Positions 51,467-61,188 of a DNA stretch of 64,000 nt are shown one piece after another. Both the position numbers and the translations under genes were made by a program. The notes under the pieces were generated by a model. The model saw only the letters and a program-made list of their open reading frames with translations. It made no database searches and was not told where the DNA came from. Location: NCBI GenBank assembly GCA_947457075.1, contig CANGUG010000007.1:62001-126000 (forward strand), in the 5' to 3' direction. The stretch comes from Bacteroidota bacterium (lineage in GTDB: Bacteria > Bacteroidota > Bacteroidia > Chitinophagales > Chitinophagaceae). Each line of letters begins with the position of its first letter. Positions within the stretch are counted from its first letter, which is position 1.

Positions 51467-53266
51467 ATGGAAAAAGAGCTATTCAAGGAAATACAGGCAG
51501 GACTACCCCAGGAACCCGGCATTTATCAATATTTTGATGAAAACGGGCACTTATTATATGTGGGTAAGGCTAAGAATATCCGAAAAAGAGTAAGCTCCTA
51601 TTTTTTAGCTACCCATCAGCATACCTTAAAAACCATTGAGTTGGTTCAAAAAATAAAGGATATTCAGTTTACCATTGTCAACTCGGAACATGATGCTTTT
51701 ATTTTAGAAAATGAACTCATCAAAAATTACCAGCCCAAGTACAATATTAATTTAAAGGACGACAAAACCTATCCTTATATAGTTATCAAAAAAGAAAACT
51801 TCCCAAGGGTGTTTTTAACTCGACGAAAAATAAAAGACGGCAGTACTTATATTGGCCCCTTTACCAATGTATTGGCAGTAAGAGAATTAATTGATCATAT
51901 AAAACATACCATTCCCTTACGTACCTGCACACTGCCCCTTACACCAAAAAATATTGAGCAGGGAAAGTTTAAAGTATGTTTGGAATACCATTTAGGCAAT
52001 TGTTTGGGGCCCTGTCAAGGATACCAAAGCTTGGCTTCCTACAATGAGTCCATTGAGCAGGTACAACATTTATTAAAGGGAAATATCAAACCCGTTATCG
52101 TCAATTTAAAAGAAAAAATGGCGGCGGAAGCCAGTGCTTTGGCGTTTGAAAAAGCAGCACTGACCAAAAAGAAAATTGAGGAGTTGGAGCATTACCAAAC
52201 CAAGTCGGTGATATATACCAAACAGCAGCATGCAATGGATGTGTTTAGTATTGCCCATGAAGGGGACCAAGCGTATGTAAGTTATTTAATGGTGGAAAAT
52301 GGAAGGATTATACAAACCCATATTCTACCCTTAAGTGTCCCCTTAGAAGAAACTGTAGAAACCATTTTAGTATTTGCGATTCATTATTTTAGAAGTAATT
52401 TAAATAGTAGGGCAAAAGAAATTATCGTGCCTTTTGAATTAAGTGAAAAAGTATTTGAGGTTAAATATACCATCCCAATGGTAGGTGAAAAGGAACAATT
52501 GCTGGCACTCTCTCAAAAAAATGCCAACTATGCCTTAAAGGAATGGAAACACAAACAGGCATTGGTGGCGGTAGCCCCTACTATTCATAGTGCCGTTTTG
52601 GAAGAAATACAAGAAGTATTGCATTTGACTGAAACCCCTACCCATATTGAATGTTTTGACAACTCTAATTTTCAAGGCTCCTACCCAGTTTCAGCGATGG
52701 TATGTTTTAAAAACGGGGTGCCTAGTAAATCGGATTACAGAAAGTTTAATATTAAAACAGTGGTGGGTATCAATGACTTTGCCAGTATGAAGGAATCAGT
52801 AGGCCGAAGATATCAATCGGTACTTGAAAAGAATTTGCCCCTTCCCCAACTCATTATTATTGATGGGGGTAAAGGACAATTAAATGCAGCCTTAGAAGCA
52901 CTTACTGAATTAGGCATACAGGACAAAGTAACCACAGTAGGCTTAGCTAAAAATATAGAAGAATTGTTTTTCCCAGGAGATAGTAAATCCATTATTTTGA
53001 ACTGGCATAGTGAAGCCCATAAATTAATCCGAAACATAAGGGATGAAGTGCACCGCTTTGGTATTCAGTTTCACCGCAGCAAAAGGTCTAAAGGCGCACT
53101 TGAAACGGGCTTGGATCATATCCCTGGCATTGGTCCAAAAACAAAGGAATTATTGTTATTGCAATTTAAGTCAGTACAAAAAATCAAGGACGCCAATCCC
53201 CATATTTTAGCGCAGCTAATAGGCGAAAAAAAAGCCGCTATATTAAAAGCGGCTTTAGAAAAATAA
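51467..53266 (+). CDS. uvrC: UvrABC system protein C
   Basis: UvrC makes both incisions in nucleotide excision repair. The 599-residue protein has the N-terminal GIY-YIG nuclease (GIY at 18-20, YVGKAKNIRKR at 31-41), a central Cys-containing region (CLEYHLGNCLGPCQGY), the UvrB-binding part, the C-terminal RNase H-like nuclease (ECFDNSNFQGSYPVSAMV, IIDGGKGQLNAA) and a helix-hairpin-helix (IPGIGPKTKELLL). A GTG at 51449 overlaps the -7 box, so ATG 51467 is the start. Its last codons contain the hairpin that likely terminates the convergent gldKLMN operon. Confidence 0.97.
   Translation: MEKELFKEIQAGLPQEPGIYQYFDENGHLLYVGKAKNIRKRVSSYFLATHQHTLKTIELVQKIKDIQFTIVNSEHDAFILENELIKNYQPKYNINLKDDKTYPYIVIKKENFPRVFLTRRKIKDGSTYIGPFTNVLAVRELIDHIKHTIPLRTCTLPLTPKNIEQGKFKVCLEYHLGNCLGPCQGYQSLASYNESIEQVQHLLKGNIKPVIVNLKEKMAAEASALAFEKAALTKKKIEELEHYQTKSVIYTKQQHAMDVFSIAHEGDQAYVSYLMVENGRIIQTHILPLSVPLEETVETILVFAIHYFRSNLNSRAKEIIVPFELSEKVFEVKYTIPMVGEKEQLLALSQKNANYALKEWKHKQALVAVAPTIHSAVLEEIQEVLHLTETPTHIECFDNSNFQGSYPVSAMVCFKNGVPSKSDYRKFNIKTVVGINDFASMKESVGRRYQSVLEKNLPLPQLIIIDGGKGQLNAALEALTELGIQDKVTTVGLAKNIEELFFPGDSKSIILNWHSEAHKLIRNIRDEVHRFGIQFHRSKRSKGALETGLDHIPGIGPKTKELLLLQFKSVQKIKDANPHILAQLIGEKKAAILKAALEK
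53226..53256 (-). terminator. gldKLMN operon terminator embedded in the uvrC 3' end
   Basis: AAAGCCGCT (53231-53239) pairs with AGCGGCTTT (53248-53256) around an 8-base loop. A8 on the plus strand (53226-53233) gives U8 at the end of the minus-strand transcript. It lies inside uvrC codons and starts 18 bases beyond the gldN stop. Confidence 0.8.
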
Positions 53267-53273
53267 TGTTGGT

Positions 53274-54575
53274 TTAATATACCCATCGATCCTGTTCTTG
53301 ATCGAATATTTTTTGTTTGATTTTCTCAGAATACTCTAAACGCTTAGCATTGTCTTTTTTAAACAATTCTTTGAACGTTCTGTCATTCTCGTTATCAATG
53401 GTTGTTTTGTATATAGAGGCTTCAAAATAACCTAAGTCCAATAAATCACTCCATGACATTTCCGCGGCTTTATTCATTGGGTTATATACTTTATATTTTG
53501 ATAAGTAAGGTCTAATCTCATCATAATTTACCCAAAACAAAACCTTACGAATTGGTGTAGGTGTTTGATAAGTAATGTTTCCATTAGGACCTGTAATTTG
53601 CACAGGTGTTTGAGGGATTAAAGCTACTGGTGCAATGGCAATAATTCTTCTAAATAATTGTCCATACTTTTTATCAAAAATATATTGTTCTTTTATATCG
53701 AATGTATATATACTATTTAAAGGTACTTTTGATTGAGCTTTTATTGATTTAACTACTTGGCCACCAATGGTTTCATATGTAGTAGTTACTTTTGGTGAGA
53801 ATAATGCCTCCAAAGAATCTAAAATAATGGGTTGAACAAAATCATCGCCTCCCTTTTCATCATAAGCAGTTACCGCAGGAGCAGGCTTGCCATTAGGGTC
53901 TATGATGGGAGCACCATCTTTGTCAAACATTTTTTCATCTTTTAAAATTTTCCATAAAACTGCAAAAAACATTTGACGTCCTTGTTGATTGTACCCTTTG
54001 TAAATAAAACTGCGATTAATTTTTTCTCTAGCATCTATCTCTCTCCATACAAATTCATTGTATGTAGCATCATCCTCTCTTAAATCTGGCATTGAAAGGA
54101 CTGCCGTGTTCATTGAATTCTTTATTGCTGAGCCACCCGCCGCCGTAGGAAGTACTTTTGATTTTAGTGCATTCTTTTTATTAGCCGCCTCTGCAGCAGT
54201 AGCTTGCTCAGCTAAACGGGCATTGTTTTTTAATTCATTCTCTGATTTTAACGAACTACTAGGCTTGGCTCCTTTGTATTTTCTACCATTAAGCCCATCC
54301 ATATCTAATGTATCCACATCCAAAATGGTATCGGTAATATTTACCATATTGTTTTGAATTGCGCCATTAACATTGTTGTTGTTAAGACCTGGATTTTGCA
54401 CAGTAGGTGTTTGCGTTCCATTACCCACTACAGTGCCAGCTTGCTGTATAATTGGATTTTGAACCCTATTCGGGTTTCTATTTCTTGGCCTAGAAATAAC
54501 TTGGTTTTGAGCGAATGCATCTTGTAGAAATGCAAACATCAAAAGGCTTAATAAGAGAAGAATTTTTTTATTCAT
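53274..54575 (-). CDS. gldN: Type IX secretion system component GldN (PorN)
   Basis: GldN forms the periplasmic ring of the type IX secretion system with GldK and connects to GldM. The 433-residue protein has a signal peptide (KKILLLLSLLMFAFLQDAFA). The GldN core (~170-433) has FVWREIDAREKINRSFIYKG, YTFDIKEQYIFDKKYGQLF and VLFWVNYDEIRPYL. Between the two lies an unusual ~140-residue Asn/Gln- and Ala-rich, probably disordered, segment. The gene is 2 bases from gldM and ends the gldKLMN operon. Confidence 0.93.
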   Translation of the reverse strand: MNKKILLLLSLLMFAFLQDAFAQNQVISRPRNRNPNRVQNPIIQQAGTVVGNGTQTPTVQNPGLNNNNVNGAIQNNMVNITDTILDVDTLDMDGLNGRKYKGAKPSSSLKSENELKNNARLAEQATAAEAANKKNALKSKVLPTAAGGSAIKNSMNTAVLSMPDLREDDATYNEFVWREIDAREKINRSFIYKGYNQQGRQMFFAVLWKILKDEKMFDKDGAPIIDPNGKPAPAVTAYDEKGGDDFVQPIILDSLEALFSPKVTTTYETIGGQVVKSIKAQSKVPLNSIYTFDIKEQYIFDKKYGQLFRRIIAIAPVALIPQTPVQITGPNGNITYQTPTPIRKVLFWVNYDEIRPYLSKYKVYNPMNKAAEMSWSDLLDLGYFEASIYKTTIDNENDRTFKELFKKDNAKRLEYSEKIKQKIFDQEQDRWVY

Positions 54576-54577
54576 AA

Positions 54578-56161
54578 TTAATATATATCAAATGATAGAC
54601 CTTGCGTTAATGGCTTGATCTGACCAGTTGGTGTTTTGTAATTAATATTGTAAATAAGAATACGATCACCTGATTGAGAAGCTCTAATCTTACTTTTAAT
54701 TGTTCCATTAAATACCGGTCCACCGTTTGACTCTGAGGTTCCATCATCAAACTGCACATTAAATGAGGTTACTTGGAAATTAACGCCTTCAAAAATAAAG
54801 TCATTCAAAATAGCATTAATAATACCCGGACTCACCAATTTATCTGCAGTAATTGTACCATAGGTTCTAAAGTCTGCGTTAACACCCACTTTTGGTGTTG
54901 GCACTTCTTTAGCAGGTATATTAAAGGATTTAGATGATTTACCATCAGAAACATTAATAGTAACTGTACCAGCCGAGCTCACTGTTACGATATAATTTCC
55001 AGGTCCAGAACCAGGACTTATAGATGGATTTCCATTTCCAGAAGCAGAAACCTTTAAAGCGCCCGCTCCACCTGCAGCACCAGAAATTGAAATAGGATTT
55101 TGTAAACCTGCATAAAACACTCTTGTCTTATCGGTTGAAAGTGATAAGCCAGTTGGCGTTACTACTTTAAATTTCACATCTGTTGATCTTGTTTCAGCAG
55201 CTCCTGTTGAAGGATTGATGAAATTAATGGTTACATGCTTACTGTAATCACCAGGAGCACTTGCCACCATTTTATACAATGCTTTACCATCTGGTCCAAT
55301 AGGTACAGAAGCCCCATCAATACTGATAGAAGGTTTTGCATCACTATTATAAGATCCTAAAACCGCAGTTATTTCCACTTCTTCCCCTGGAGAAACTGTT
55401 GTAGCGTTTGCACTCGCAATTGCATCAAAGTTCTTAAGCTGAATGAAGGTTGTATTTACTTGAGAATAGCAAAAATCAATTAATTGTGTTTGGGTATTTC
55501 TAATATCATTTTGGAATTTAGACATCATTGCCAATGCTGCAATGGTAGGTGTCATGTGAAAGTAAATAGTAGCCCATTGCTTTGGAATTGGTAAATTCTT
55601 AATAGTCTTTTCAGCGTCCTTGTTGTACAATTTAGGAATACTCAAATCCACAGGAATATTTCCAACTTTTAAAGCTAATAACGGATCAATTTTTGCTAAA
55701 TCCGCTTTGTACTTAGTTAGCATATTATAAATTTCCTCCCCTTTAGCCATTTTGGTTTTGCCTTTGCCTTCGTCTTTACCTTCCACTAAAACTCTTGTTG
55801 AGGCCTCTAAATCATCCAGCTTAAAAGTGGTATCAGGTGCTTTTAAACCAGACTCCATTTTCAATTCTTTCTTAATGTTTTCAATAAATGCAAAAGCTTG
55901 ATCTGACAAATCAGAAACCATCTGCGCCTTTGGTTTCCATATAGCAACCTTCTCGGCAAAAGCTTTATTCTGCTCACTGCCAAACTCTTTTATAATTAGT
56001 TCGCTGCGCGTTTTTAATGCATCATTTGATTTTCCAAAACTGTCATCAATTGTTTGAAAAGCATTTAAAATTTCGCTAGATACATTTAGGGCAAGAATTG
56101 CTGTTAACACCAAATACATGATGTTAATCATCTTCTGCCTAGGCTCTTTAGGTAATGCCAT
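54578..56161 (-). CDS. gldM: Type IX secretion system component GldM (PorM)
   Basis: GldM is the long periplasmic shaft that carries motion from the GldL motor to the outer-membrane complex. The 527-residue protein has one N-terminal transmembrane helix (~11-29, in KMINIMYLVLTAILALNVS) and a large periplasmic part: a helical domain (~35-220), then Ig-like beta domains with AGGAGALKVSASGNG and PTPKVGVNADFRTYG. The length is normal for the family. It is between gldL (31 bases) and gldN (2 bases). Confidence 0.95.
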   Translation of the reverse strand: MALPKEPRQKMINIMYLVLTAILALNVSSEILNAFQTIDDSFGKSNDALKTRSELIIKEFGSEQNKAFAEKVAIWKPKAQMVSDLSDQAFAFIENIKKELKMESGLKAPDTTFKLDDLEASTRVLVEGKDEGKGKTKMAKGEEIYNMLTKYKADLAKIDPLLALKVGNIPVDLSIPKLYNKDAEKTIKNLPIPKQWATIYFHMTPTIAALAMMSKFQNDIRNTQTQLIDFCYSQVNTTFIQLKNFDAIASANATTVSPGEEVEITAVLGSYNSDAKPSISIDGASVPIGPDGKALYKMVASAPGDYSKHVTINFINPSTGAAETRSTDVKFKVVTPTGLSLSTDKTRVFYAGLQNPISISGAAGGAGALKVSASGNGNPSISPGSGPGNYIVTVSSAGTVTINVSDGKSSKSFNIPAKEVPTPKVGVNADFRTYGTITADKLVSPGIINAILNDFIFEGVNFQVTSFNVQFDDGTSESNGGPVFNGTIKSKIRASQSGDRILIYNINYKTPTGQIKPLTQGLSFDIY

Positions 56162-56192
56162 TTATAGTAAGTTTATATAAATTAGATATTAA

Positions 56193-56774
56193 TTAATTTC
56201 CTTTAATCGCTTTAATCATGTTACCGTATAAAGCATTCAATTGCTCTAAATTATTCGCTAAAGAAGTTAATTGCTCTTTGGTACGTGCTGCTTCTTTTAC
56301 TGAATCAGTCATTGTTTCTGTTAAATTTTTCACACTACCATAGTATTGATTTACATCATCCAAAGTTTTACCAATGGCTTCAAACTTAGTATTTAAAGTA
56401 GCCATGCCAGTTGCTGAATTATTGATTACACCTAATTTATCGTTCGTGTTATCAATCGTTTCTTTTACTTCAGCCAAGGCTTTTCTTAATTCTGAACTAT
56501 CTAAGGTACCAGAAATTACACCACCAGTTCCAGTGCCAGTGTGGCCTCCTCCATGATCTTCAGAAGGTAATACTGCATAAATTAAAAAGATAGCTGCTTC
56601 GGTAAACATACCCACAATCAACAATTCATTAGCGAATTTCCAGTGTAGGATTTTAAATAAGGCTCCGACAATTACAACAGCAGCACCTATTGATACAGCA
56701 GTGTCCACGATTCCTCTTATTCTTTTTAATCTATTAGCTTTAATTTGTTCTGGAGATAATTGAACTTGGCTCAT
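56193..56774 (-). CDS. gldL: Type IX secretion system motor protein GldL (PorL)
   Basis: GldL with GldM forms the inner-membrane proton-driven motor of type IX secretion. The 193-residue protein has two transmembrane helices (~25-42 and ~51-69). The second holds Glu59 in MFTEAAIFLIYAV, the position of the conserved membrane Glu needed for proton use in this family. A Gly/His linker (EDHGGGHTGTGTGG) and a cytoplasmic coiled coil (~90-190) follow. It is the second gene of the operon. Confidence 0.94.
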   Translation of the reverse strand: MSQVQLSPEQIKANRLKRIRGIVDTAVSIGAAVVIVGALFKILHWKFANELLIVGMFTEAAIFLIYAVLPSEDHGGGHTGTGTGGVISGTLDSSELRKALAEVKETIDNTNDKLGVINNSATGMATLNTKFEAIGKTLDDVNQYYGSVKNLTETMTDSVKEAARTKEQLTSLANNLEQLNALYGNMIKAIKGN

Positions 56775-56826
56775 ACTTAGTTTATTTTTTAATGAATGAA
56801 GTTTATTTGAATTTAAAATAGATGGA

Positions 56827-58185
56827 TTAACGTGTCATAGAAAGTACACATCTAAAACCAATATAGGATTTAGCATTGCTTTGGTACTCATACCCTCTTG
56901 TACTTACTTGACAATAGTAGGCAATGTCTTTCCATGATCCACCTCGGATTGATTTTTTGGCTAAAGGTGAGTCATCGTCCACCTCAGCTTGAATATCTGG
57001 ATTAGAGGCTGTCATATAAATTTGAGTACTAGGAGAATATACCGAGCTTGTCCATTCTGCTACATTACCTGACATATCGTATAAACCAAACCCGTTTTCA
57101 ACATATGATTTTACTTTTTTAGTAGGTGCATCTTTTTTGGTATCACCAGCAAAATAGTCGCCTCTACCATATTTGAAGTTTGCCATCATTAAACCTTCTT
57201 TTGTTCTAGCATAGGGAGCTCCCCATGGATACATGGCATTGATTTTTGAATTACCTCTTGCTGCATATTCCCACTCTGCTTCGGTTGGCAAACGGTAAAT
57301 TCCATCAATTTTTAAGTCGGTCTTACCAGGCTTCCCTTGGAAATAATCATTATGTTCCGTTCTCCAATTACAAAAAGCAATTGCTTGTTTCCAATTCACA
57401 CCCACTACTGGGTAATCATTGTATTGTTTTGAAGAAAAATATTTGATTACTTCTATGTCAAAATAAGAATAAGAAAAGTCTCTGTTCCATACCAATGTAT
57501 CAGGAGCTACTTTCACTTCCACTGGGATGATATAATTACCTAAATCCAAATCTAACCCGTTAGAAGAATTTGATTCTCTTGCCGCCTTCTTATAATCAAT
57601 GATATTGTATCTGTAAATTAATTTCTTAGGATTTACTACAAATTCACTTGGTCTTTTTCTATTTGAATCTGGCACCCATAATGGACTCAAGTCATTGATC
57701 ATTTTTGCTGAAGTAGGCAATGACGGAGTATTCGGACTTGATCTGTATTTTTGATATTCTGCCAAGGCTTTTGGCAATGACTTATTAAAATCAGCCACTT
57801 TTTTCCAGTTCACATGTAAAGTATCTTCTGGGTCAGCTTGATTTAAAGATTTATTTGGCGTAAATAAAACAAGGTACTTCATTGAATCCGCCACATAGTT
57901 CACAAATTTGCGGTATTGCTCGTTGGTTACTTCGGTGCGATCCATCCAAAAGCTTTGTACGGATACCACTTTTTTAAAGTTTATCTGAGACTTGTCAATT
58001 TGCTCATCACTGGCACCCATGTAAAAAGCACCACCTGGAATGTAAACCATTTGAGGATCAGTTCTAAGTCTGTCTCTTTTGGTGATTTGAGTGGATTCAA
58101 ATGCAAAAAACAAGAATGAACATACTAATACCGTTAAAAGCATCAACGGAAATTTGAAACGAGCCATCTTTAAATTCTTAACCAT
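56827..58185 (-). CDS. gldK: Type IX secretion system component GldK (PorK), FGE-sulfatase-like fold
   Basis: GldK is the periplasmic ring partner of GldN. The 452-residue protein has a hydrophobic N-terminus and the formylglycine-generating-enzyme-like fold: MVYIPGGAFYMGASDEQ, FWMDRTEVTNEQYRKFV, YRLPTEAEWEYAARG, LYDMSGNVAEWTSSVY and IRGGSWKD. The usual lipoprotein lipobox is not evident: the only nearby Cys is in TVLVCSFLFF, where the preceding residue is Val. ATG 58185 and 58167 are both possible starts. It is the first gene of gldKLMN. Confidence 0.9.
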   Translation of the reverse strand: MVKNLKMARFKFPLMLLTVLVCSFLFFAFESTQITKRDRLRTDPQMVYIPGGAFYMGASDEQIDKSQINFKKVVSVQSFWMDRTEVTNEQYRKFVNYVADSMKYLVLFTPNKSLNQADPEDTLHVNWKKVADFNKSLPKALAEYQKYRSSPNTPSLPTSAKMINDLSPLWVPDSNRKRPSEFVVNPKKLIYRYNIIDYKKAARESNSSNGLDLDLGNYIIPVEVKVAPDTLVWNRDFSYSYFDIEVIKYFSSKQYNDYPVVGVNWKQAIAFCNWRTEHNDYFQGKPGKTDLKIDGIYRLPTEAEWEYAARGNSKINAMYPWGAPYARTKEGLMMANFKYGRGDYFAGDTKKDAPTKKVKSYVENGFGLYDMSGNVAEWTSSVYSPSTQIYMTASNPDIQAEVDDDSPLAKKSIRGGSWKDIAYYCQVSTRGYEYQSNAKSYIGFRCVLSMTR

Positions 58186-58315
58186 AATTGTTATTTATAA
58201 CTGTTGCTGGACGAACCAGTCAAGTAATATTTAAAATTTAATTCATGCATTTCCTGCACTTAATCTTGAGACTATGGATAAAGTTACTAAATCCATTGTA
58301 TCTAAGAGGTGCAAA

Positions 58316-60358
58316 TTAAGAATTTACTTGATTGATAGTTGTTAAAAAATCGTTGAGATTTGGAATGGGCGCACTACATATTCCCCTATTACACATAAAG
58401 TATTGATTTTCATATAGTTGCTTCCCTTTCAGCAAAGGAATGCTGGGGTCGTATTCATCAGAAATTAACATCATTTTAAAGGGTTGAAACAAGCTTTGGA
58501 TATCAAATATTGAATTTTTAACATTTGACCCTATGCTAATTATTTCAGTGAAACCCAATGTCATCAATAAATAGCTTTGGGCCCAGTAACTAAAGGAAGA
58601 TGGATATTGTAAAATCATTTTGCCCATTGCTTCCACCATGGCTTTTGCTTGATGCTCCCAATCACTCATCGAAAATACATTTGAGAGATAGTATAAATTA
58701 AAACACATCATGGCATTGGCACTGGGTTGTGCTCCGTCATAATTGTCTTTTTTTCGGATGATAACGTCTTTTTGGTAGGCTGCTGTAAAATAAAAAAACA
58801 CTTTTTCTTCATCAATGAAATGGGTTTGCACATAATCCGTCCATTGTTTTGCCTTATGCAAATAAGTGAAATCGCCTGTAATTTCTTGTAATGAAATATA
58901 GGCTTGTATTAAAGCTGCATAGTCATCTAAAAATGCATAGCTTTTACTTTGGCCATTGGTATTGGTATGGTAAAAATAATGCCCCTCTTTATCATACATA
59001 TTATTTTCAATCCATTGCATTGCATTGATTGCTTGTTGCCTATAATCCCTATCCCCCAATGCTGCAGCGGCTTTGCAAAATGCGGTAATTGTCAATGCAT
59101 TCCAAGAAAGTATAATTTTATGGTCTAATGATGGTCTAATTCTTTTTTCTCTAGTATCGAACAAGCTTTGTTTTACAACCTTAAATGCATCGGATTCCCC
59201 AATCATAAAATTGGCCTGCGTCCATAAAATATTGGTATGTTCCCAATTACCATTGGCTTGTATTTGATAATAGGCGCAGAATCCTTCAAATAAATTTTCA
59301 GGTACGAGCGCCTTTAATTCTTCATAGGACCAGGTATAATATTTTCCTTCTACCCCTTCACTATCCGCGTCCAATGCGGCATAAAATGCATTTTGTCCAT
59401 TAGACAACTCCCTATTTAAAAACTGTATAGTTTGTTGAATGACAATTTGATAGGAAGGCTGTTGGGTTATTTGATAAGCTTCTGATAAAACCCCAATTAA
59501 CAGTGCATTATCGTAAAGCATTTTTTCAAAATGCGGTGCCTGCCAATGTCCATCGGTGCTGTATCTTGAAAAACCTCCCCCTAAATGGTCATAAATTCCA
59601 CCTTGTATCATTTTGTCCAAAGACAGTTTAACCTGTTGTAAGGCAGACTCGTCTTTGAATAGATGATACTGACGTAGCAATAATTGTAAAGCAAATGTTT
59701 GTGGAAATTTAGGTGCATTGCCAAAACCACCCCATTGCGTATCTGCATTTTGCATTACGCGGGTACCCATTAATTGAATCGCCTCTTTTTCAAATTGGAA
59801 AGTAGTTTGATTTTCGTTGTTTGAAGCTTGCGATTTTATATTGGCCTGCACTAAGTGACTGGATAATTGATTGGCTTGTTCTTCAAGCTTTTCGTAATTG
59901 TTTTCAAAAGCCACATGCACCCCTTTTAACACTTCCATCCAGGAGGCCCTATTTTGAATAGGCCTTGGGGGAAAATAAGTCCCCCCATAAAAAGGTTTCC
60001 CATTCGGCAATAAAAATATATTCAATGGCCAGCCCCCAGCACCTGTCATAGCCTGCAAAGCGTCCATGTATAAATGATCCACATCGGGACGTTCCTCTCT
60101 GTCCACTTTTACATTAATAAAATGGACATTCATATAATTGGCGACTTCCTCCGATTCAAAACTTTCCCTTTCCATAACATGACACCAATGACATGCTGCA
60201 TAGCCAATACTTAATAAAATGGGTTTGTTTTCTTGAGCCGCTTTTTCAAATAAGTCGTTGGACCAAGGAATCCAATGGACAGGATTGTGTGCGTGCTGAA
60301 GCAAGTAAGGACTTGTTTCATTAATTAAAGCGTTGGTAAAACGGGGAGATGCATTCAT
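58316..60358 (-). CDS. Thioredoxin-domain protein of the YyaL/DUF255 family
   Basis: The ~680-residue protein has an N-terminal thioredoxin-like domain with CHWCH (Cys56, Cys59) in [16 protein letters not shown] and the [26 protein letters not shown] segment. A large (alpha/alpha)6-barrel part resembling N-acylglucosamine epimerases follows ([36 protein letters not shown]). The family is widespread and its function is unsettled. No signal peptide is seen. The start is ATG 60358; a TTG three codons upstream is less likely. It follows hemD by 10 bases. Confidence 0.92.
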   Translation of the reverse strand: MNASPRFTNALINETSPYLLQHAHNPVHWIPWSNDLFEKAAQENKPILLSIGYAACHWCHVMERESFESEEVANYMNVHFINVKVDREERPDVDHLYMDALQAMTGAGGWPLNIFLLPNGKPFYGGTYFPPRPIQNRASWMEVLKGVHVAFENNYEKLEEQANQLSSHLVQANIKSQASNNENQTTFQFEKEAIQLMGTRVMQNADTQWGGFGNAPKFPQTFALQLLLRQYHLFKDESALQQVKLSLDKMIQGGIYDHLGGGFSRYSTDGHWQAPHFEKMLYDNALLIGVLSEAYQITQQPSYQIVIQQTIQFLNRELSNGQNAFYAALDADSEGVEGKYYTWSYEELKALVPENLFEGFCAYYQIQANGNWEHTNILWTQANFMIGESDAFKVVKQSLFDTREKRIRPSLDHKIILSWNALTITAFCKAAAALGDRDYRQQAINAMQWIENNMYDKEGHYFYHTNTNGQSKSYAFLDDYAALIQAYISLQEITGDFTYLHKAKQWTDYVQTHFIDEEKVFFYFTAAYQKDVIIRKKDNYDGAQPSANAMMCFNLYYLSNVFSMSDWEHQAKAMVEAMGKMILQYPSSFSYWAQSYLLMTLGFTEIISIGSNVKNSIFDIQSLFQPFKMMLISDEYDPSIPLLKGKQLYENQYFMCNRGICSAPIPNLNDFLTTINQVNS

Positions 60359-60368
60359 TGAATGCAAT

Positions 60369-61172
60369 TTATTTTTTTTTGCTCAATTGACTTAAATATA
60401 AGTCAAGGCCCGCAATCATACTTGGTGTTTGTGGGCTTGGTACTTTAATATGCAAGGTTAATCCTGCATCCTCTACTGCTTTGCAAGTGTTGGAGCCAAA
60501 AGCACAAATGGCTGTTCCATTTTGTATGAAACCTGGCTTGTTTTCGTATAAGCTTTTCAAACCACTAGGGGTGAATAAACAAATTACATCAAAATTATGT
60601 TGGTCAAACACTTCTTTAAGATCGCTACTTATGGAACGATACATATAAGCCAAATCAAAAGTGCAGGAATGGTCCTTTAACCAGTTAACAATTTCATTGT
60701 CCTGTTGATTTTCGCTACAAACATATAAAAAACGTTCGTTGCCTTTATGTTTATTAAGTACGTCAAATAATTTTTTATTTGACCCATCAGCGCCAAAGAA
60801 TACTTTACGCTTACGATACATAATAAATTTTTGAAGATATAAGGCGACAGCTTCTGTGATACAAAAATATTTTGTTTCCTGGCTCACATTCACTTTCAAC
60901 TCATCACAGGTTCTGAAAAAATGGTCAATGGCATTTTTACTAGTGAAAATAACAGCAGTATAAGTTGCTATATCAATTTTAGATTTTCTAAATTCTTTGG
61001 AAGGAATAGAAACAAGTTGAATCAAGGGATGAAAGTGTAATTCAACCTTGTATTTACTTGCTAATTCAAAATAAGGCGATCTTTCACTTTCAGGTCGCGC
61101 TTGAGAAATTAGAATTTTTTTAATGGTCTTACTAGTTGTCGCCTTTTTTTCTACACTCATTTCTTTTGCCAT
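60369..61172 (-). CDS. hemD: Uroporphyrinogen-III synthase
   Basis: HemD closes and inverts ring D of hydroxymethylbilane in haem synthesis. The 267-residue protein has the two-lobed fold typical of the family: [19 protein letters not shown] at the N-terminus, [14 protein letters not shown] in lobe 1 and [14 protein letters not shown] with [20 protein letters not shown] in lobe 2. Sequence conservation in this family is low, so the call rests on these motifs. It sits between a DUF4271 gene (16 bases upstream) and yyaL, with hemW divergent nearby. Confidence 0.88.
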   Translation of the reverse strand: MAKEMSVEKKATTSKTIKKILISQARPESERSPYFELASKYKVELHFHPLIQLVSIPSKEFRKSKIDIATYTAVIFTSKNAIDHFFRTCDELKVNVSQETKYFCITEAVALYLQKFIMYRKRKVFFGADGSNKKLFDVLNKHKGNERFLYVCSENQQDNEIVNWLKDHSCTFDLAYMYRSISSDLKEVFDQHNFDVICLFTPSGLKSLYENKPGFIQNGTAICAFGSNTCKAVEDAGLTLHIKVPSPQTPSMIAGLDLYLSQLSKKK

Positions 61173-61188
61173 TTTACACTATTCTTCA

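Noticed and set aside
53226..53233. A8 run in uvrC as a slippage site
   Set aside because: It is only about ten codons from the stop and is explained by the U-tract of the convergent gldN terminator.
56827..58185. A formylglycine-generating enzyme or sulfatase modifier
   Set aside because: The fold matches, but the position first in gldKLMN identifies it as GldK.
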